Assembly: GCF_022370755.2 (NCBI RefSeq)
Contig: NZ_CP092364.2
Coordinates: forward strand, 2,976,001 to 3,040,000
Length of the DNA stretch: 64,000 bases
From: Mycolicibacterium goodii
GTDB lineage: Bacteria; Actinomycetota; Actinomycetes; Mycobacteriales; Mycobacteriaceae
Direction: 5' to 3'
The translations under genes were made by a program, and so were the position numbers. The notes beneath the pieces are model-generated. The model did no database searches. It had not been told where the DNA came from and worked only from the letters and a program-made list of their open reading frames with translations. Numbering within the stretch: the stretch's first letter is position 1; each line of letters starts with the position of its first letter. This document shows positions 51,534-61,538 of the stretch, one piece after another.

Positions 51534-53933
51534 TCAGTTCGCCCGTACGAACCCGTTCGTGCGGGCGAACTCTTCACTGGCGAACCAGATTTCGGCCACC
51601 GCATCCCGGTAGTCCTCGCTGTCGGGCGCCCAGTACATGCCGGTCTTGGTGTCCGCCTTGATCGGATATCCCTCCGGTGCCTGCTGCGGGTCGTCCAGCG
51701 GCAGGTGGAGCGCAGTGGCACTCGGCACCGGTTCGTCGAGTTCGATCGCCGCGTGACGCCCGCTCGGCGGGCCGCTGCTGCGCAGGTCCGCGCCGGTCAC
51801 CACACGCGTCGGTGCGGTGTCGACGTCGTCGCTGCATTCCTGCTCGTCGAATGCGGGTCGGGTGAATCCCGCCGCAACCGGCACAGGCCCGGCGAACGCG
51901 CCTGCCGCGGCGGCAGCCGCCGCCTCGGGCCGGGCACCGGTTCCCGCCTCGGCGGACCCGTCGTTCTCGCGACCGTCGGCGTACCCGTCCTCGACGTCCT
52001 CTTCGAGGTCGTCCTCCAGATCGGCCTCGACGTCGGCCCGGTCGGCCAGATCCCCCTCGTGGTCGAGTTCGTCGTCGCGCTCGACTGCCTGGTCCTCGTA
52101 GTCGTGCTGGAAATCGTCGTCGCTCGCGGGTGCGAGTTCTGCCGAATCCTCGGGCTGGTCGTCCTCGTCGGCAACGGGACTGCCACCGGGTGCGGCCCAC
52201 CGGCTGACGGGCATCGAGACATCCGTCGGCCCGTCGAACGGCGAGCCGGCGGGCTCGCTTTCGTGATACGGATCGGCGAACCGCGAGGTCACAGGCTCGT
52301 CAGCGCCGGTGTCGGCGCCGGGCGCGTAGAGACCCGACGCAGGCGCGCCCGGGGGCACCGCAGACGCGTCGTCGCGGTACCGGTCGGAGTCGAAGCGGCC
52401 CTCGCGGTGATCGCCGTGGGGCGCTCGGCCCTCGTGCGACCCGTCGCCGTAGGAATCCTCGTAGGAATCGTCGTAGCGCTCCTCGTAGCGGTCCCCGTAA
52501 TCGTCCTCGTAGTGATCGTCGTCGTAGTGATCGTCGTCGAACGGTTCGTGGTCGAATCCGTCGTCGCGGTTACGACGCCGGTGCCACACCGCCGCCCCCA
52601 CCACGAGTGCGGCAAGCGCGAGGACCGGGATCAGGGCGACCAGCCACCACCAGCTCCAGTGCCACGAGAACGGCTTGGACTCGTCTTCGGGTTGCTGTTG
52701 CCCGGCGGCCGGTGCAGGCATCTGCTGAAGCCCGGGGATCTCCAGTCCGGCCAGCTCGGACGCCAGGTTCGCCGGCTCGGTGGTGAAGGTGTTGTCGGAG
52801 CGATCCCACGAAATGGCGCCGCCACTGAACTTCTGGGTGATGACGGTGCCGTCCTCGGTCTGATCGGCCGTCGGTGCACCGAGGGTTCCGGTGGCGCCGC
52901 CCAGTTTCTCCCATGCGGCGTTCATCGCGCCGCGCACGATCACGGCGCCGTAGTCGGGCGTCCAGAAGATCACCGGCTTGTCGGGTGCGGCGAACGTGGC
53001 GAGCCGGCTGTTCGGTCCAAGGCCGCCGTCGGTCTCGCTGCTGGTCGGGAACCCGAGGTCACCCTGCGGCCCGCCGACGCTCTCGTACTTCTCGAGGACC
53101 TGCCCGCTGATCACGTTGGCGCCGGTCTCGGGACTGTAGAAGATCTTGCCGCCGGCGAAGTTCTGGCCGAGACCGCCCGCGTCGCCGATCTTGTACACGT
53201 CGCCGTCCTTGGCACCGAGCGGCCCCATCGGGCCGCCGGCCACACGACGCGCAGTGGCGATCGCCGAGATCGGGTCGTCCGGGATCTGCAAATCGGTCAG
53301 TTGACCCGCGAGTTCAGGCGGAACCGTGGTGAAGGCCTTGGTCTTCCGGTTCCACGACAGTTCCCCACCGGTGAACGTCTGGCGCACCAGATCGCCGTCG
53401 TAGGTCTCGTCGTCGGACGGCACGCCCAGCACACCCGCCGAACCACCGAGCTTGTCCCATGCGGCGTTGATGGCGCCGCGCACCACGCGTGCGCCGGTGG
53501 CCGGCGTCCAGAAGATCACCGGGTTGTCGGGCGCGCTGAACGTGGAGTTCCGGCTGTCCGGTGCGCGCCCGGCGCCTTCGTCGATGGTGGGGAACCCGAG
53601 ATCGCTGTCGGCCGGGCCGCCGAGCGCCTCGTACTTCTCCAGGATCGCGCCCTGGACGTAGTGCGCACCGGTGTCGGGCGTGAAGAACATCTTGCCGCCG
53701 GTGAAGTTCTGGCCGAATCCCGACCCGACCGGGTAGACACCGCCCTGCCGCGGACCCAGCGGGCCGCCGTCGCCGCCGCTGACCTCCCACGCGGAGTTGA
53801 TCGCGGCATCGGCGTCGGACTCCGGCGTCGCCGACGCGACCGCTGGCACGAGAAGTCCCGCGAGGGCGACTGCGAGCAGGCCGATCGTCATCCGCCGAAC
53901 AGCGTTGTTCAGCTTCGCTCCCGGCCTAGTCAT
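51534..53933 (-). CDS. LGFP-repeat membrane protein with acidic tail and sunset domain
   Basis: A protein of 799 residues. Signal peptide (about 1-35), then roughly 370 residues of LGFP-type repeats in two similar halves ('LGPRQGGVYPVGSGFGQNFT', 'SDLGFPTIDE', 'GVLGVPSDDETYD', 'GDLGFPTSSETDG'), a Pro/Gln linker, one membrane helix ('WWWLVALIPVLALAALVVGA', about 425-450), a long acidic Asp/Glu/Tyr-rich tail ('DDDHYDDDHYEDDYGDRYEE'), an Ala run, and a C-terminal 'EGYPIKADTKTGMYWAPDSE' sunset domain. LGFP repeats are linked to the mycolyl-arabinogalactan wall. It resembles Rv2721c by position. The ATG at 53933 has a GGGAGGG Shine-Dalgarno. Confidence 0.85.
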   Translation of the reverse strand: MTRPGAKLNNAVRRMTIGLLAVALAGLLVPAVASATPESDADAAINSAWEVSGGDGGPLGPRQGGVYPVGSGFGQNFTGGKMFFTPDTGAHYVQGAILEKYEALGGPADSDLGFPTIDEGAGRAPDSRNSTFSAPDNPVIFWTPATGARVVRGAINAAWDKLGGSAGVLGVPSDDETYDGDLVRQTFTGGELSWNRKTKAFTTVPPELAGQLTDLQIPDDPISAIATARRVAGGPMGPLGAKDGDVYKIGDAGGLGQNFAGGKIFYSPETGANVISGQVLEKYESVGGPQGDLGFPTSSETDGGLGPNSRLATFAAPDKPVIFWTPDYGAVIVRGAMNAAWEKLGGATGTLGAPTADQTEDGTVITQKFSGGAISWDRSDNTFTTEPANLASELAGLEIPGLQQMPAPAAGQQQPEDESKPFSWHWSWWWLVALIPVLALAALVVGAAVWHRRRNRDDGFDHEPFDDDHYDDDHYEDDYGDRYEERYDDSYEDSYGDGSHEGRAPHGDHREGRFDSDRYRDDASAVPPGAPASGLYAPGADTGADEPVTSRFADPYHESEPAGSPFDGPTDVSMPVSRWAAPGGSPVADEDDQPEDSAELAPASDDDFQHDYEDQAVERDDELDHEGDLADRADVEADLEDDLEEDVEDGYADGRENDGSAEAGTGARPEAAAAAAAGAFAGPVPVAAGFTRPAFDEQECSDDVDTAPTRVVTGADLRSSGPPSGRHAAIELDEPVPSATALHLPLDDPQQAPEGYPIKADTKTGMYWAPDSEDYRDAVAEIWFASEEFARTNGFVRAN

Positions 53934-54210
53934 GCACCCTCCCGCTGGTCGGCAAAGCTCCCCCGAATCTATCTCGCCGACAACTCTGCGTCAGCAGGCT
54001 CCGATTACCAAGGACCATCGCCGATCTTGACCAAAAAACTCGGACAAACTCGGTGTAATACTTCCGAAAATCAGCTGCAGAAGGAAATCCGCACAGACAG
54101 CAGTCCAGTTTCGAGGCACCGGCGAGCCCTGCCGCCCCGCCACCGAAGGTGCGTGCCGAGATCCCGAACGAGCACGTCACGGTGGCCGCACGACGCACGG
54201 TGCCCGACCG

Positions 54211-54216
54211 TAAACT
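54211..54216 (+). promoter_or_regulatory. -10 element, leaderless bisC-like gene
   Basis: TAAACT ends 6 nt before the ATG at 54223. The upstream 53934-54210 is AT-richer than average around 54035-54095 but holds no gene. Confidence 0.5.
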
Positions 54217-54222
54217 CTCGGT

Positions 54223-56514
54223 ATGCCGCACTCCCCCACGAGCCTGACGCATTGGGGGGTTTTCTCCGCTGAGATCGTCGACGGCGACATCGCGGCCGTG
54301 AACCCACCATCTGACGACGCCGATCCGTCACCGCTGCTGGGCAACATGCCCGGTTCCATCCGGCACCGCTCTCGGATCACGGGCCCGGCGGTCCGGCGCG
54401 GGTGGCTACGTGACGGGCCCGGGCCGAGCACCGACCGTGGCGCCGACGAGTTCGTCGCGGTGTCCTGGGACCAACTCACCGAACTGCTCGCCGACGAACT
54501 TCGCCGAGTGGTCGACACCTACGGCAACGAGGCGATCTACGGTGGCTCGTACGGCTGGTCCAGTGCCGGGCGGTTCCACCATGCCCAGAGCCAGGTCCAT
54601 CGCTTCTTGAAGATGCTTGGCGGCTACACGTTTTCGCGGCACTCCTACAGCCTCGGCGCCACCGGCGCGATCATGCCGCGTGTGGTCGGCACACACGACG
54701 ACCTGTTCAAGCGGTCGACCCAGTGGGACGTCATCGTCGAACACACCGACCTCATGGTGTGTTTCGGCGGGATGCCGCTGAAGAACACCGGCATCAACGA
54801 CGGCGGCACCACCGCGCACCCCATGCGTGAGGCGTTGCAAGGCTTCCGTGGCCGCGGGGGCCGCATCGTGTCGTTCAGCCCGCTGCGCGACGACGTCGAC
54901 GGCGACTGCGACTGGCTGGCACTGCGTCCCGGAACCGACGTCGCGGTGATGCTTGGACTGGCTCATGTGCTCGCCACCGAGGGCTTGGCCGACCGTGACT
55001 TTCTCGACACCTACTGCACCGGCTACGAGCGTTTCGAACGCTATCTGCTCGGCCACGACGACGGGGTACCGAAATCACCCGAATGGGCAGCACATCTCAG
55101 CGGTTTGAGCGCCGACACTCTCACCGCGCTGGCACACCGGATGGCCGCCAAGCGGACCATCGTCACCGTGAGCTGGTCGTTGCAGCGCACGCGGCACGGT
55201 GAGCAGGCTCCGTGGATGGGCGTCACCCTGGCCGCGATGCTCGGCCAGATCGGGCTTCCCGGTGGCGGATTCGGACACGGCTACGGCTCCATGAACGAAC
55301 CGGGGCTCGCGCCGTTGCGGTGCCGCCTGCCGTCTCTGCCGCAGGGTCCCAACCCGGTGCGGACGTTCATCCCGGTGGCTGCCGTCACCGACATGCTGCT
55401 GCATCCCGGTGAACCGTTCGACTTCAACGGTTCACGGCTCACCTACCCGGACATCAAGTGCGTGTACTGGGCGGGCGGCAACCCGTTCCACCATCACCAG
55501 AACATCCCGCGGTTGCGCCGCGCCCTGGGCCGCGTGGACACCATCGTGGTGCACGACCCCTATTGGACGGCGATGGCCAAGCACGCCGACATCGTCGTCC
55601 CCTCGACGACGTCGTTCGAGCGCAACGACTTCTCGGGCTCCAAGAACGATCCGCTGCTGGTGGCCATGCCGCAACTGGCCGAACCGTACGCCGCCACGCG
55701 CGACGACTACACGACCTTCTCTGCGCTCGCCGATCGCCTGGGGTTCGGCGAGCAGTTCACCGAGGGCCGCAGCGCGTGGGAATGGCTTGTGCACCTGTAC
55801 GAAAAGTGGTCTGCGGAACTGGATTTCGACATCCCGACGTTCGACGAGTTCTGGGCCGCGGGCCACGTGAAGCTGCCAACCGACACCGGTCTGACGCTGT
55901 TCGAGGACTTCCGCGCCGATCCGGACGCACATCCCCTCGGCACGCCGAGCGGGCGCATCGAGATCTTCTCGGAGGACATCGACAGCTTCGGCTACGACGA
56001 CTGTGCGGGCCACGCCCGCTGGTACGAGCCGGCCGAATGGCTTGGCGGTGAGCGGGCCCGGCGTTATCCGTTGCACCTGTTGGCCAATCAGCCGGCGAGC
56101 CGGTTGCACAGCCAGCTCGACGGCGGCGCGACCAGTCAGTCGTCGAAAGTCCAAGGGCGCGAACCGGTCCGCATGCACCCGTCGGACGCCGCCGCCCGCG
56201 GCCTGACCGACGGCGAGGTGGTGCGGGTGTTCAACGACCGGGGCGCGTGCCTGGCCGGCGTGGTGATCGACGACGGCATGTTGCCCCGAGTGGTGCAGCT
56301 CTCGACCGGCGCGTGGTACGACCCGGCCGATCCCGCCGACCCGGATTCTTTGTGTTTGCACGGAAATCCGAATGTGCTCACCGATGACGTCGGCACGTCA
56401 TCTCTGGCCAAGGGCTGCACGGGTGCCCACGTACTCGTCGAGATCGAGAAGTTCTGCGGGCCGGTTCCGCCGGTCCGCGCGCACGAACCGCCGGTCATCC
56501 GTCCACTGCACTGA
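54223..56514 (+). CDS. bisC: Biotin/TMAO sulfoxide reductase-like molybdoenzyme (BisC family)
   Basis: A protein of 763 residues. The closest family is BisC: 'SLTHWGVFSAEIVDGDIAAV' at the start, 'NEAIYGGSYGWSSAGRFHHA', 'LGGYTFSRHSYSLGATGAIM' with the Mo-ligand Ser near residue 140, 'TLAAMLGQIGLPGGGFGHGY' and 'YWAGGNPFHHHQNIPRLRRA'. No twin-arginine signal and no N-terminal Fe-S cysteines, so it is cytosolic with bis-MGD only. Expected to reduce biotin or methionine sulfoxide, complementing MsrB. I recall no counterpart at this site in M. tuberculosis. Confidence 0.87.
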   Translation: MPHSPTSLTHWGVFSAEIVDGDIAAVNPPSDDADPSPLLGNMPGSIRHRSRITGPAVRRGWLRDGPGPSTDRGADEFVAVSWDQLTELLADELRRVVDTYGNEAIYGGSYGWSSAGRFHHAQSQVHRFLKMLGGYTFSRHSYSLGATGAIMPRVVGTHDDLFKRSTQWDVIVEHTDLMVCFGGMPLKNTGINDGGTTAHPMREALQGFRGRGGRIVSFSPLRDDVDGDCDWLALRPGTDVAVMLGLAHVLATEGLADRDFLDTYCTGYERFERYLLGHDDGVPKSPEWAAHLSGLSADTLTALAHRMAAKRTIVTVSWSLQRTRHGEQAPWMGVTLAAMLGQIGLPGGGFGHGYGSMNEPGLAPLRCRLPSLPQGPNPVRTFIPVAAVTDMLLHPGEPFDFNGSRLTYPDIKCVYWAGGNPFHHHQNIPRLRRALGRVDTIVVHDPYWTAMAKHADIVVPSTTSFERNDFSGSKNDPLLVAMPQLAEPYAATRDDYTTFSALADRLGFGEQFTEGRSAWEWLVHLYEKWSAELDFDIPTFDEFWAAGHVKLPTDTGLTLFEDFRADPDAHPLGTPSGRIEIFSEDIDSFGYDDCAGHARWYEPAEWLGGERARRYPLHLLANQPASRLHSQLDGGATSQSSKVQGREPVRMHPSDAAARGLTDGEVVRVFNDRGACLAGVVIDDGMLPRVVQLSTGAWYDPADPADPDSLCLHGNPNVLTDDVGTSSLAKGCTGAHVLVEIEKFCGPVPPVRAHEPPVIRPLH

Positions 56515-56602
56515 GATCGGCGATTTTCCGGATTTCCGCGTGACAACCGCGCGCCGGTGCGAGGATTCCTTTTGCTGATTCGGCAGAAGGAGACATGGGC
56601 CG

Positions 56603-58273
56603 ATGGGTATCGACGCGCGTTCCATTCCTCGCACCATCCTGGTCACCGCGGTGGTGCTGATCGGCGCAGTCGCACTCGCGTTCGCCTCGACGATCTCGTC
56701 GGCCGTGCGCCTCGTGGCTACGTATGCGTTGATCGTGCCCGGCACCGGCACGCCGAATCCGGCTGTGGTGCAGAACTACATGGAGAACGCGGTCGACCAC
56801 TACCTCGTGCCAGGCGGGGACTGCGTCGGCGGATGCGAACCTCCCATCGCGGTCCCCTACATCGCCCAGTTCTGGCCGATTCCGCTTCCCGGCTGGGGCG
56901 GACTCGAAGGCGCCAAGTGGAACGTCTCGGTGGCCAGTGGCGTCACCAGCCTGACCACCACGTACAACGACGTGTTGGTCGGTCCCGGCTTCACCGACGA
57001 CGATCACATCTCGATCTTCGGGTACTCGCAGGGCGCCACGGTGTCGAGCATCGTCAAGGGCAACCTCGACAACCCCGCCAATGCCGACCAGCTCAACTTC
57101 TTCTTCATCGGCAACCCGCAACGCCCCAACGGCGGATTCTTCGAGCGCCTCGCGTTCCTCGGCACGGTGCCGATCCTCGACGCGACCTTCGGCAACCCGA
57201 CGCCCACCGATACGTGTGAGCACTCCGACGGCACCCACTGCGCCACCGACTTCGCGCTGATGTACGACGGGGTCGCCGATTTCCCCGCGTACCCGTTGAA
57301 CCTGTTGGCGACGGCGAACGCGCTGGCCGGGTTCTGGTATGTGCACGGCACGTACCTCGCGCCCGACGACGACGAGCCGCCGACCGCCACGCCGTACGGC
57401 TACACGCCGGCGGAGATCCAGGCCGCGATCGCCGCCGCCAACGAACCCGACGGGTGCACGGCCGCCAATCACTGCCAGCGCCACGGCGACACGATCTACG
57501 TGACGCTGCCGGCTCGAACCCTGCCGATCATGCAGCCGCTGCTGGATCTCGGGACCGCCACAGGCACCTCGGCGCTCGTCATCCCGATCGTCGACCTGAT
57601 CTCACCGCTCACCCAGACCCTGATCGAGACCGGGTACAACCGCGCCGATTACGGCAGACCCACCCCCGCCGGGCTGATCCCACGCATCGATCCGGTGAAG
57701 CTGGTGCAAGACCTCATCAACGACATCCCGGAGGGCATCAACGCCGCGTTGACACCTGGCCTCACCCCGCTGCCCGGGTCGACCACCGTCACGGTCCAGG
57801 CGCCGGTCGCGCAGCGCACCGACACCGGGAATCGCGTCCAGACCGGCACGGATGACACCACCGACCATGCCGCGGCCCCGAACACAGACACCGACCCGGC
57901 CACCGGCGGGAACACTGATCCTGCCGATGCCACCACCGGTCCGGACCCCACGGATGCCCTCGCCGTGACGCAAGCCGCTGACGAGAGCGAGCCGTTGGCC
58001 GAAACGCCGAAGGCGAACCGTAAACCGGTCATCCGCATCAGCCCGGTCGCCCAGCCGAACGAGGCGACGACTGCCGGCGTTCCGAAGGCCGAGCGACCGT
58101 CCCTGCGCAAGGCCCTCGGTCTCAAGGGGCATCCGGTCCGCGATCTCGTGAAGTCGGTCGGCAAGGCACTCGGCGTCAACGGCCGCCCGGCCAAAACCGG
58201 CACCCAAGCCACCGACGACTCGAAGGACGCCAAGGACTCGAAGACGACGTCCGCTACGAAAGACGCGGCCTGA
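56603..58273 (+). CDS. PE-PPE-domain esterase, membrane-anchored
   Basis: A protein of 556 residues. An N-terminal helix ('ILVTAVVLIGAVALAFASTI') anchors or exports it. The PE-PPE serine-hydrolase domain (about 35-300) begins 'ALIVPGTGTPNPAVVQNYME' and has the nucleophile motif 'ISIFGYSQGATVSSIVKGNL' (Ser near 142). The C-terminal 170 residues are a low-complexity Thr/Asp/Pro tail ending in a basic Lys/Arg-rich segment. No PE or PPE N-terminal module is present. Likely an envelope lipid or mycolate esterase (inference). The ATG at 56603 has AGAAGGAGA 9 nt upstream. Confidence 0.85.
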   Translation: MGIDARSIPRTILVTAVVLIGAVALAFASTISSAVRLVATYALIVPGTGTPNPAVVQNYMENAVDHYLVPGGDCVGGCEPPIAVPYIAQFWPIPLPGWGGLEGAKWNVSVASGVTSLTTTYNDVLVGPGFTDDDHISIFGYSQGATVSSIVKGNLDNPANADQLNFFFIGNPQRPNGGFFERLAFLGTVPILDATFGNPTPTDTCEHSDGTHCATDFALMYDGVADFPAYPLNLLATANALAGFWYVHGTYLAPDDDEPPTATPYGYTPAEIQAAIAAANEPDGCTAANHCQRHGDTIYVTLPARTLPIMQPLLDLGTATGTSALVIPIVDLISPLTQTLIETGYNRADYGRPTPAGLIPRIDPVKLVQDLINDIPEGINAALTPGLTPLPGSTTVTVQAPVAQRTDTGNRVQTGTDDTTDHAAAPNTDTDPATGGNTDPADATTGPDPTDALAVTQAADESEPLAETPKANRKPVIRISPVAQPNEATTAGVPKAERPSLRKALGLKGHPVRDLVKSVGKALGVNGRPAKTGTQATDDSKDAKDSKTTSATKDAA

Positions 58274-58282
58274 CCGCGAGCC

Positions 58283-59695
58283 CTACTGGAACGTGGCGTA
58301 CTCGCGCAGCGTGGCCGCGAGCGGCGCGGGAACGCGCGCCTTGATGCGGGTACCGGCATCGGTGTGATCGGTCGCATCGACGCGGCCGTCGGCATGGACG
58401 CGGGCGACGAGATCGCCGCGGTCGTAGGGAATCGTCACATCGACCGTGGCGTCGGTGGATTCCACCAACTCCCCCATACGGGACCGAAGTTTGTCGAGCC
58501 CGTCGCCGGTCCGCGCCGAGACGAACACCGCATCGGGCAGGGCCCGGCGTAGTTGGGCCAGGCCCAAGCCGGTGGCCGCGTCGATCTTGTTGACCACCAA
58601 CAACTCCGGCGGCGGCGCGACGTCGTACTCGGCGACGACCTCGTTGATCACCGTGTGCACCGCGTTGATCTGGGCCAGTGGATTGACGTCGGACCCGTCG
58701 ACCACGTGGATCAGCAGATCGGCGTCGACGACCTCTTCCAGCGTGGAGCGGAAGGCCTCGACCAGCTGGGTGGGCAGGTGCCGCACGAACCCGACGGTGT
58801 CGGTCAGGACGAATGGCCTTCCGTCGTCGAATTCGCCACGGCGCGTGGTGGGTTCGAGGGTCGCGAACAACGCGTTCTCGACCAGCACGCCGGCGCCGGT
58901 GAGGGCGTTGAGCAGGCTGGACTTGCCTGCGTTGGTGTAGCCGACGATCGCGACCGAGGGGATCTCGCTGCGCCGCCTGCCGCCGCGCTGCGTATCGCGG
59001 ATCTTCTTCATCTCGCGAATGTCACGGCGCAACTTCGCCATTCGCTCACGGATGCGGCGGCGGTCCGTCTCGATCTTGGTCTCACCGGGACCGCGGGTGC
59101 CCACGCCGCCGCCCGCACCGCCCGCGCGTCCGCCGGCCTGCCGGGACATCGATTCACCCCAGCCGCGCAGCCGCGGCAGCATGTACTCCATCTGCGCCAG
59201 CGACACCTGGGCCTTGCCTTCGCGACTGGTCGCGTGCTGGGCGAAGATGTCGAGGATCAATGCCGTGCGGTCGATGACCTTGACCTTGACGGCCTTCTCC
59301 AACGCGGTGAGCTGGGCCGGTGACAGCTCACCGTCGCAGATCACGGTGTCGGCGCCGGTGGCGAGCACCACCTCGCGTAGTTCGGCGGCCTTGCCCGAGC
59401 CGATGTAGGTGGACGGGTCGGGTTTGTCGCGGCGCTGGATGAGCCCTTCGAGCACCTCGGAGCCCGCGGTCTCGGCGAGCGCGGCCAACTCGGCCAGGCT
59501 CGCCTCGGCGTCGGCGGCGGAACCTTCGGTCCACACCCCGACCAACACGACGCGCTCCAGCCGCAGCTGGCGGTATTCGACTTCGCTGACGTCGGCGAGT
59601 TCGGTGGACAGCCCGGCGACACGGCGCAGTGAGGCGCGATCTTCGAGGGCCAGCTCACCGGTGCTGGGCGCGACGGAATTCTCTGGATGGGTCAT
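58283..59695 (-). CDS. hflX: GTPase HflX
   Basis: A protein of 470 residues. An N-terminal HflX domain ('KPDPSTYIGSGKAAELREVV', about 92-111), a Gly-rich linker ('GGRAGGAGGGVGTRGPGETK') and a GTPase domain with G1 'VAIVGYTNAGKSSLLNALTG', G3 'LTDTVGFVRHLP', G4 'NKID' and G5 'VSARTG'. It binds ribosomes and rescues or splits stalled ones; in mycobacteria HflX affects macrolide susceptibility. The ATG at 59695 has GGAAG 6 nt upstream, preferred over a TTG at 59740. Confidence 0.95.
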   Translation of the reverse strand: MTHPENSVAPSTGELALEDRASLRRVAGLSTELADVSEVEYRQLRLERVVLVGVWTEGSAADAEASLAELAALAETAGSEVLEGLIQRRDKPDPSTYIGSGKAAELREVVLATGADTVICDGELSPAQLTALEKAVKVKVIDRTALILDIFAQHATSREGKAQVSLAQMEYMLPRLRGWGESMSRQAGGRAGGAGGGVGTRGPGETKIETDRRRIRERMAKLRRDIREMKKIRDTQRGGRRRSEIPSVAIVGYTNAGKSSLLNALTGAGVLVENALFATLEPTTRRGEFDDGRPFVLTDTVGFVRHLPTQLVEAFRSTLEEVVDADLLIHVVDGSDVNPLAQINAVHTVINEVVAEYDVAPPPELLVVNKIDAATGLGLAQLRRALPDAVFVSARTGDGLDKLRSRMGELVESTDATVDVTIPYDRGDLVARVHADGRVDATDHTDAGTRIKARVPAPLAATLREYATFQ

Positions 59696-59740
59696 ATGTA
59701 CTTCCAGGTTGGCACGGCCGACGGGTATCGCGCACCCCAA

Positions 59741-60616
59741 TTAGCCGGCAACGGCGTCCCACCAGCGCGGATCCAGTTCGCCGCGGGCCACCAGAACCGA
59801 CGGTCCGCGCAGGTAGCTGGTGGATTCGGTGACCGTGACGGTCACCTCGCCGCCGGGAACCCGTACGCGCAAGGTCCCGCTGTCGGCGCCCTCGTGGGCA
59901 AGCGCCGCGACGGTCGCCGCGACCGTTCCGGTGCCGCACGACCGGGTCTCGCCGACGCCACGCTCGTGCACACGCATCGACACCACGCCGTCGGCCGGCG
60001 CCGTGAGCACCTCGACATTGACGCCTTCGGGGAACATGTCGGGATCGAACGACACCGGCGCGCCGACGTCGAGGACCGCGAGATCGTCGTCGCTGATCCC
60101 CACGCACGCCAGGTGTGGGTTGCCGACGTCGACGGCCAGCCCGTCGAAGCTGCGGCCGCCCACCACGGCGGTTCCGGTGCCGAACTGGTTCGCCTTGCCC
60201 ATCTCGACGGTCACCTCGGCGGTGGTCGCGTGCGCCGGGTCGAATCCGTGCAGGACGACGGGCCGTGGGCCGGCCAGCGAGCCGACGACGAACTCGTCGG
60301 CGGTCTCCAGGCCCGAGGCCCGCAGATAGTGGGCGAACACACGCACACCGTTTCCGCACATCTGCGCGATCGACCCGTCGGCGTTGCGGTAGTCCATGTA
60401 CCAGTCACCGGCGGACACGCCGTCGGGCAGCCGATCGAAGACCCCCGCGGTCTGGGCCGCACCGGCCCGGGTCACCCGCAGCACGCCGTCGGCGCCGAGT
60501 CCGCGGCGGCGGTCGCACAATGCGGCGACCGCGGCCGGGGTGAGCGACAGCTGCGCGTCGAGGTCGGGCAGCACCACGAAGTCGTTCTCGGTGCCGTGCC
60601 CCTTGGCGAAGATCAC
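59741..60616 (-). CDS. dapF: Diaminopimelate epimerase
   Basis: A protein of 291 residues. It converts LL- to meso-diaminopimelate for lysine and peptidoglycan. The two catalytic cysteines are in '[20 protein letters not shown]' and '[20 protein letters not shown]'; '[19 protein letters not shown]' is the N-terminal signature. The GTG at 60616 lies 4 nt after the miaA stop, so it is in one operon with miaA and hflX. Confidence 0.95.
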   Translation of the reverse strand: MIFAKGHGTENDFVVLPDLDAQLSLTPAAVAALCDRRRGLGADGVLRVTRAGAAQTAGVFDRLPDGVSAGDWYMDYRNADGSIAQMCGNGVRVFAHYLRASGLETADEFVVGSLAGPRPVVLHGFDPAHATTAEVTVEMGKANQFGTGTAVVGGRSFDGLAVDVGNPHLACVGISDDDLAVLDVGAPVSFDPDMFPEGVNVEVLTAPADGVVSMRVHERGVGETRSCGTGTVAATVAALAHEGADSGTLRVRVPGGEVTVTVTESTSYLRGPSVLVARGELDPRWWDAVAG

Positions 60617-60620
60617 CTGT

Positions 60621-61538
60621 TCAGGATACGGCTCGCCACACCCGCACCGCGTCGTCCACCAGGCCCTCCGCCGAGCCGTCGAGCCACACCACCCGGTGGT
60701 CGCGCCGGAACCACGACCGTTGGCGGCGCACGTACCGGCGGGTGCCGATGAACGTCGGTTCCCGCGCGGCCGATCCGTCACCGCCCGCGTCCAGATCGGC
60801 GAGCACCTGCGCGTATCCCAATGCCCGTACGGCCGTGACGCCGTCGCGCAGCCCGCACCGCAGCAGGCCCCGCACCTCGCGCACCAGTCCGTCGTCGAAC
60901 ATCTTGTCGGTCCGCTGAGCCAGGCGCTCATCGAGAACCGCGGTGTCCCAATCCAATCCGATGATGGCGGTGTCCCAACGCGGTGCGCCGATCGTGGGCG
61001 CCGACGCCGCGAAGGGCTTCCCGGTGAGCTCCACGACCTCCAGTGCGCGCACGACCCGTCTGCCGTCGGTCGGCAGGATCGACGCCGCGGCCGCCGGGTC
61101 GACGCGCGCCAGTTCGGCGTGCAGCGCGGCGACGCCGATCTCGGCCAACCGCGCCTCCCACCTGGCACGCACCGCAGGGTCGGTGGCGGGGAACGCCCAT
61201 TCGTCGAGCAGCGACTGGATGTAGAGCATCGATCCGCCGACGATGACCGGTGTCGCGCCGCGCGCGGCGATCGCCTCGATGTCGGCGGCCGCGGCCTGCT
61301 GGTAGCGCGCGACCGTCGCGGTCTCGGTGACGTCGAGCACGTCGAGTTGGTGGTGCGGGATCCCGCGCCGCTCCTCGACGGTCAGCTTGGCTGTGCCGAT
61401 GTCCATTCCGCGGTACTGCTGCATGGCGTCGGCGTTGACGATCTCACCGCCGACGCGTTCGGCGAACTCCAGCGCGAGCGCGGACTTGCCGGTTCCGGTC
61501 GGCCCGATGACGGCCAGTGGACGGTTCACGGCGCCCAC
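60621..61538 (-). CDS. miaA: tRNA dimethylallyltransferase
   Basis: A protein of 305 residues. P-loop '[20 protein letters not shown]' (about 8-27), '[20 protein letters not shown]' and '[20 protein letters not shown]' match MiaA. It adds the isopentenyl group (from the MEP pathway begun by Dxs) to A37 of tRNAs reading U-starting codons. Its start overlaps the dioxygenase-like gene by 13 bp. Confidence 0.95.
   Translation of the reverse strand: MGAVNRPLAVIGPTGTGKSALALEFAERVGGEIVNADAMQQYRGMDIGTAKLTVEERRGIPHHQLDVLDVTETATVARYQQAAAADIEAIAARGATPVIVGGSMLYIQSLLDEWAFPATDPAVRARWEARLAEIGVAALHAELARVDPAAAASILPTDGRRVVRALEVVELTGKPFAASAPTIGAPRWDTAIIGLDWDTAVLDERLAQRTDKMFDDGLVREVRGLLRCGLRDGVTAVRALGYAQVLADLDAGGDGSAAREPTFIGTRRYVRRQRSWFRRDHRVVWLDGSAEGLVDDAVRVWRAVS

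Noticed and set aside
51705..54272. Very long open frame (over 850 codons) antisense to the LGFP gene
   Set aside because: Its translation is Val/Arg/Gly-rich low-complexity without any domain; it mirrors the acidic codons of the opposite strand, typical of high-GC shadow frames.
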